DNA from: Polaribacter sp. BM10
GTDB lineage: Bacteria > Bacteroidota > Bacteroidia > Flavobacteriales > Flavobacteriaceae
Length of the DNA stretch: 64,000 bases
Reading direction: 5' to 3'
NCBI RefSeq assembly: GCF_002005425.1
Contig: NZ_CP019704.1
Location: 372,001 to 436,000, forward strand
The notes below the pieces were generated by a model. That model ran no database searches. It saw only the letters and a list, made by a program, of their open reading frames with translations, and was not told where the DNA came from. Shown here one piece after another: positions 59,957 through 64,000 of the stretch. Every line of letters starts with the position of its first letter. Position 1 is the first letter of the stretch. A program made the translations under genes and the position numbers.

Positions 59957-62446
59957 TTAGCTAAAAATATTTTTTATACGGTTATAGTCGATAAAATATA
60001 CAAACCTTACAGATAATGTGTGTTGTTGTGGTTGATCAAATAAATTATCTAAGTTTTTGAAGAATTTTAATCCAGAATTATTGTTAGAATCAAAGATAGA
60101 ATTTCTGTAAAATACTATTAATTGACTTCCTGGAGCAAATTGCCAGAAGTAGTTTAAATCTAAATTCCAACTATTAAAATTTAAATCGTTTGTAGTATAA
60201 TTGTTATTATCAGCTAAACTTCCATCGCTATTTAAATTGTAAAAGCTATTGTATGCAACATCACTCCAATAATGTCTAAAACTTAAAGATAATGATGAAT
60301 TTGTGCTAAAACTGTATTTACCAGATATTGTATTTGTATAACTTTTTCTATCTCTTTGCCCAAATACAATATTGTTATTTACTTCGTCTACATATCCTTG
60401 ATCGTTTTTAGTTTTGTTATAATTTAATCGATATTGAAGAGAAAACTGATTTGTAAAACGATAACGCGGACTAATACTAACACCATAAGATTGCTGCGGA
60501 TGATTTGTGAAATTTGTAAAATATCCGTTAGCATTAATTTCTAATTTCTTTTGAGAATTTGTAGAAATCCAACCATTTACATTCATTCTTTCTGGTCTTT
60601 GAAAGTAAACGCCGCTAGTTGTACCTTGTCTTGGTTCAAAATAATCTCTATTCTTAGATCCGTAGTTTAAATTACTACCAAAAGTAAAACGTTTTTTAGT
60701 TTGTGCGTTTGCATTTAAGCCAGCTTCGTAACCGGTATAGGCGCCAGAGAAATGCTGAAAATTAACTTGATTGTAAAAATTAAAACTGTAATTATTAAAT
60801 TTTTTAGTTGGTTGTAAAGTTCTCCAACCTGCACTACCATAAATTGCTTGCTGGTCGTTAGAAAACAAAATACCTAAATCATTTGGGTTAAAATCTTTAT
60901 TTTCAAAATTATAGCCAATTTCCCAATTCCAATGTCCAGAATTGTATCCAAAGCTATTATCAAAAGTATAACCTGTGTTCTGGTTGTTGATGTCATCAGA
61001 AATATTACTCATTTTAAAAGAACCATCTGCATTGTATTTACTGTCTTTAGTTTCTATATGCCAATCTAAAGCCGTAACGTTTGCATCTCTAAATCTACCA
61101 TCTCTAGTAACATTTGTGTTGATTAAAGTAACCGTAGAGTTTTGATTAAACTGTTGATCTAAAACCATGATGTTGTAATTCGAAAACGGATTTGTAGTTT
61201 CTTTTCTAGTAGAAACAGTACTTGTTGTAGTTCCGCCAGACATCTGTTCTGTAGTTGTTCTAATGGTTGCTTCTGTAGTTTCTGTAATTGCATTAAAAAA
61301 ACCAATTCCTAATCCGCTTTTAGTTCGTCCAGAAATTTTAATAGCATTCAACATAGTAACTTTACCAGGATAATCTGTTATTTCTTCGTTAACTCGTCTT
61401 CCGTTTGCATCAAAATTTTCTTCTTTTGTTAAGTTTGATGCTACATTAAATTGATCTATTGGTCTTCCACCAACTCTCCTAGAATAAAATAAATTTCCTT
61501 TATTAAAAAGCTCTGTACCTTCTGTAAAAAACTGTCTTTGTTCTGTAAATTGTTGTTCGAATGGACCTAAATTTAATTCAACATTATCGAAACCAACCTG
61601 ACTAAAATCTGGAATTAAGGTTGCATCTAAAGTAAAATTGTCTGTTAAACCATATTTTAGGTCCATACCAACACTGTAATCATACTCTGTTTCACCATCA
61701 AAACTAACAGAGGTTGCAGAAGCGTATGGATACAAATTTAATCTAGTTGGGGGAGTTATATTTTTAAAACCTTCTATTAAACCATCATATTGAGTCCATC
61801 TTCCAACAGAATTATCAATATGCGTCCAAGTATGTTGTTCGTTTAATTTTTCTAATCTTCTATGAAAATTAAAACCCCAAGATTGTACAGGTCTATTTGC
61901 AAATCTTATGGCTCTATAAGGTAGCTTAATTTCTACATTCCAGCCTTTATCTGTTATTTTTGTAGCACTTTCCCAAACGGCACTCCAATTAAAGTCTTCA
62001 TTACCGTTAGATACTTTTGCATCTCCTTGATTACCGGTGACTTGAACTATAAATTCAAATGGGTTTTGACCGTCGTCATTGGGGTTTATAGTAACTAAGA
62101 AAAAATCTGCTTGACTAAAATTATCTCTAACAGCAAATTCTTGCGGAATATTTTCTGGATCTGGGTCTAATAATTGTGCAGAAATATAAACGGCATCATC
62201 ATCATAAGCTACTTTTACAAATGTTTGGTATTCAGAAGAAACTAATTTACCATTGTCTGGTCTAAAAATTACAAAATCTGATAATATTTCGGCATTTTGC
62301 CAAGCTTCATCATTCAATAACCCGTCTATTTTTGGAGCTTTTGTAACTCTATGTGTAGTAACTGTCTTTCTATTTTTGTTGTTTTGAGCTTGTGAAATTA
62401 AGACAGAAAATAGTACTAATTTAACTAATAAAATTCTTTTAAACAT
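59957..62446 (-). CDS. DUF5916 outer-membrane protein with N-terminal CBM9-like domain
   Basis: The 829-residue exported protein has a signal peptide (to about residue 20, SQAQ). A carbohydrate-binding family 9-like domain (KIDGLLNDEAWQNAEIL through GWNVEIKLPYRAIRF, about residues 37-195) follows. A long DUF5916 region is rich in aromatic beta strands (VGMDLKYGLTDNFTLDATLIPDFSQV, NLNYFWQFAPGSQLIVFYRNS) and ends in FVYFIDYNRIKNIFS, suiting an outer-membrane barrel. Function unknown; sugar or glycan recognition is suggested by the N-domain only. Monocistronic. Confidence 0.88.
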   Translation of the reverse strand: MFKRILLVKLVLFSVLISQAQNNKNRKTVTTHRVTKAPKIDGLLNDEAWQNAEILSDFVIFRPDNGKLVSSEYQTFVKVAYDDDAVYISAQLLDPDPENIPQEFAVRDNFSQADFFLVTINPNDDGQNPFEFIVQVTGNQGDAKVSNGNEDFNWSAVWESATKITDKGWNVEIKLPYRAIRFANRPVQSWGFNFHRRLEKLNEQHTWTHIDNSVGRWTQYDGLIEGFKNITPPTRLNLYPYASATSVSFDGETEYDYSVGMDLKYGLTDNFTLDATLIPDFSQVGFDNVELNLGPFEQQFTEQRQFFTEGTELFNKGNLFYSRRVGGRPIDQFNVASNLTKEENFDANGRRVNEEITDYPGKVTMLNAIKISGRTKSGLGIGFFNAITETTEATIRTTTEQMSGGTTTSTVSTRKETTNPFSNYNIMVLDQQFNQNSTVTLINTNVTRDGRFRDANVTALDWHIETKDSKYNADGSFKMSNISDDINNQNTGYTFDNSFGYNSGHWNWEIGYNFENKDFNPNDLGILFSNDQQAIYGSAGWRTLQPTKKFNNYSFNFYNQVNFQHFSGAYTGYEAGLNANAQTKKRFTFGSNLNYGSKNRDYFEPRQGTTSGVYFQRPERMNVNGWISTNSQKKLEINANGYFTNFTNHPQQSYGVSISPRYRFTNQFSLQYRLNYNKTKNDQGYVDEVNNNIVFGQRDRKSYTNTISGKYSFSTNSSLSLSFRHYWSDVAYNSFYNLNSDGSLADNNNYTTNDLNFNSWNLDLNYFWQFAPGSQLIVFYRNSIFDSNNNSGLKFFKNLDNLFDQPQQHTLSVRFVYFIDYNRIKNIFS

Positions 62447-62618
62447 TTGATTTTGGTTGATTTACGTTTAAATACAAAGCGAAAGTATCTAACCTTTAGA
62501 GACTCGGTTCATAAAATTGTGTTAATTATAGTAAAGACTTTACTTTTTTAGAAGTGTTACAAATAAGAGGTGTTAAAAAAATCTTAAAGAAATATATAGA
62601 TATTTTTTATTTAAAAGA

Positions 62619-62650
62619 TTGCAGTTATAACCAATGAATTTGTATTTTTG
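62619..62650 (+). promoter_or_regulatory. Primary-sigma promoter of sucC
   Basis: TTG (62619-62621), a 21-bp spacer and TATTTTTG (62643-62650) match the Bacteroidota consensus TTG-N17-23-TAnnTTTG, 23 bp before the ATG. It is the most complete housekeeping promoter in the window. Confidence 0.65.
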
Positions 62651-62673
62651 TTTCTGTTAAAAACATTCACAAA

Positions 62674-63870
62674 ATGAACTTACACGAATATCAAGGTAAA
62701 GAAATATTAAATAGTTTTGGAGTTAGAATTCAAAGAGGAATTGTTGCAAACACTCCAGCAGAAGCAGTAGCAGCTGCAAAAAAACTAACTGAAGACACAG
62801 GTACAGGTTGGCACGTAATTAAAGCACAAGTTCACGCAGGTGGTCGTGGTAAAGGTGGTGGTGTTAAGTTGGCAAAAAACTTAGACGAAGTTAAAAGTAT
62901 TTCTGATGATATTTTAGGAATGATGTTAATTACGCCTCAAACGTCTGCAGAAGGTAAATTAGTTAACCAAGTTTTGGTTGCAGAAGATGTATATTATCCA
63001 GGTGATGAAGAGCCAGATGAATATTATATGTCTGTTTTATTAAACAGAGCAACAGGTAAAAACATGATTATGTATTCTACAGAAGGTGGAATGGATATAG
63101 AAACTGTTGCAGAAGAAACTCCGCACTTAATTTTTACAGAAGAAGTAGATCCATTATTAGGATTAATGCCTTTTCAAGCACGTAAAGTTGCTTTTAATTT
63201 AGGATTATCTGGTGTTGCATTTAAAGAAATGACAAAGTTTGTTACAGCTTTGTATACTGCTTACATCAAATCAGATTCTTCTATGTTTGAAATCAATCCT
63301 GTATTAAAAACATCTGATTCTAAAATTATGGCAGTAGATGCTAAAGTTTCTTTAGATGAAAATGCATTATATAGACATAAAGATTATGCAGCAATGCGTG
63401 ATTTAAGAGAAGAAAACCCAATAGAAGTAGAAGCGAAAGCTGCTGGTTTAAATTATGTAGATTTAGACGGTAACGTTGGTTGTATGGTAAACGGAGCTGG
63501 TTTAGCAATGGGAACTATGGATTTAATTAAAGAATCTGGTGGTGAGCCTGCAAACTTTTTAGATGTTGGTGGTACTGCAGATGCTGCAAGAGTAGAAACT
63601 GCATTTGGTATCATCTTAAAAGATGAAAACGTAAAAGCAATTTTAGTAAATATTTTTGGTGGTATTGTACGTTGTGACAGAGTAGCACAAGGTGTTGTTG
63701 ATGCTTATAAAAATATGGGAGATAAAATTACTGTGCCAATTATTTGTAGATTACAAGGTACAAATGCTAAAGAAGCAAAAGAATTAATTGACAATTCTGG
63801 TATGGAAATTATTTCTGCTACAGAATTTCAAGAAGCAGCTGATAAGGTTCAAGAAGTTTTAGAAGCTTAA
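62674..63870 (+). CDS. sucC: Succinate-CoA ligase (ADP-forming) beta subunit
   Basis: SucC forms, with SucD, the TCA-cycle enzyme that makes ATP or GTP from succinyl-CoA. The 398-residue protein starts MNLHEYQGKEILNSFGV and has the ATP-grasp elements VIKAQVHAGGRGKGGGVKLA, FEINPVLKT and DAKVSLDENALYRH. The C-terminal half has NYVDLDGNVGCMVNGAGLAMGTMD, NFLDVGGTADAARVETAF and VNIFGGIVRCDRVAQGVVDA. Length is normal. sucD is not adjacent; a terminator follows at once. Confidence 0.97.
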   Translation: MNLHEYQGKEILNSFGVRIQRGIVANTPAEAVAAAKKLTEDTGTGWHVIKAQVHAGGRGKGGGVKLAKNLDEVKSISDDILGMMLITPQTSAEGKLVNQVLVAEDVYYPGDEEPDEYYMSVLLNRATGKNMIMYSTEGGMDIETVAEETPHLIFTEEVDPLLGLMPFQARKVAFNLGLSGVAFKEMTKFVTALYTAYIKSDSSMFEINPVLKTSDSKIMAVDAKVSLDENALYRHKDYAAMRDLREENPIEVEAKAAGLNYVDLDGNVGCMVNGAGLAMGTMDLIKESGGEPANFLDVGGTADAARVETAFGIILKDENVKAILVNIFGGIVRCDRVAQGVVDAYKNMGDKITVPIICRLQGTNAKEAKELIDNSGMEIISATEFQEAADKVQEVLEA

Positions 63871-63894
63871 TTCTTAAAAAAAATATATTTAGTT

Positions 63895-63928
63895 AAAACG
63901 TCTCAATTTTATTGAGACGTTTTTTTTT
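63895..63928 (+). terminator. Rho-independent terminator of sucC
   Basis: AAAACGTCTCAAT (63895-63907) pairs with ATTGAGACGTTTT (63911-63923), followed by T. Confidence 0.9.
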
Positions 63929-63978
63929 AGAGTAAATTATAAAATTCATAAATAGATTATTTCAATACTTTTATTAAA

Positions 63979-64000
63979 ATGATTAAATTAATAAAAAGTT
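63979..64000 (+). CDS. Possible start of a gene cut by the window edge
   Basis: ATG followed by six sense codons (MIKLIKS) reaches the end of the window. Nothing more can be said; it may be a chance ATG. Confidence 0.2.

Overview
The window is AT-rich chromosome (roughly 30% G+C by eye) from a member of the Bacteroidota, almost certainly family Flavobacteriaceae and probably a marine genus close to Polaribacter or Tenacibaculum. The grounds are a type IX secretion (T9SS) C-terminal sorting domain, the bacillithiol gene bshC, TAnnTTTG-type -7 promoter elements with almost no Shine-Dalgarno sequences, many TTG starts, and family-typical proteins (DUF5916, DUF4199, BatA, TIGR02757, NamZ, ECF-sigma sensor proteins). 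I see no tRNA, rRNA, CRISPR array, insertion sequence or prophage. Gene content is mainly housekeeping plus several regulatory modules.

Layout. 1-5 kb: end of a T9SS cargo gene, small hypotheticals, a YchJ-like protein and an M14 carboxypeptidase. 5-12.4 kb: bshC behind a cysteine-rich leader ORF, rlmF, two membrane proteins, a LysM protein, lpdA, an extragenic repeat and argS. 12.4-20 kb: YkgJ-type, sterol-desaturase and thioredoxin proteins, a NamZ/FtsX head-to-head pair, and a LysR-regulated bicarbonate-transport (SbtA-like) cluster. 20-28 kb: a PLP/CBS enzyme, an M19 dipeptidase, the glycosyltransferase-sigma-Nramp-lipA operon and MscS. 28.3-32.5 kb: an ECF sigma factor, a membrane partner, a periplasmic sensor and the apparent regulon (EF-hand, YHYH, MORN, SCO). 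32.5-43.9 kb: murB, aminotransferase, PDZ aspartyl protease, valS, OmpA, kdsB-HAD-CAT. 43.9-45.5 kb: a second ECF module. 45.6-51.2 kb: a conserved unknown, an MBL hydrolase and a four-gene Ras-like GTPase/hybrid kinase operon. 51.2-64 kb: DEAD helicase, the BatA/pseudo-dihydroorotase operon, an ABC ATPase operon, DUF5916 and sucC.

How the genes work together. Two loci share the order ECF sigma, single-TM partner, Spy/CpxP-like periplasmic protein. Each has its own repeated promoter pair with fixed spacing. The first, CAAGTTTTT-N10-GCATCTAAA, occurs three times before the partner/sensor operon, the EF-hand gene and the YHYH-MORN-SCO operon, which suggests a small metal-responsive envelope regulon. 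The second, a 17-bp identical block plus N8 and TGTCT, occurs twice inside the second module. Separately, bshC (cysteine addition in bacillithiol synthesis) sits behind a 17-codon ORF with three consecutive Cys codons whose stop overlaps the bshC start, the layout of a cysteine-sensing attenuator. The GTPase/hybrid-kinase operon is the best candidate for a poorly described signalling system.
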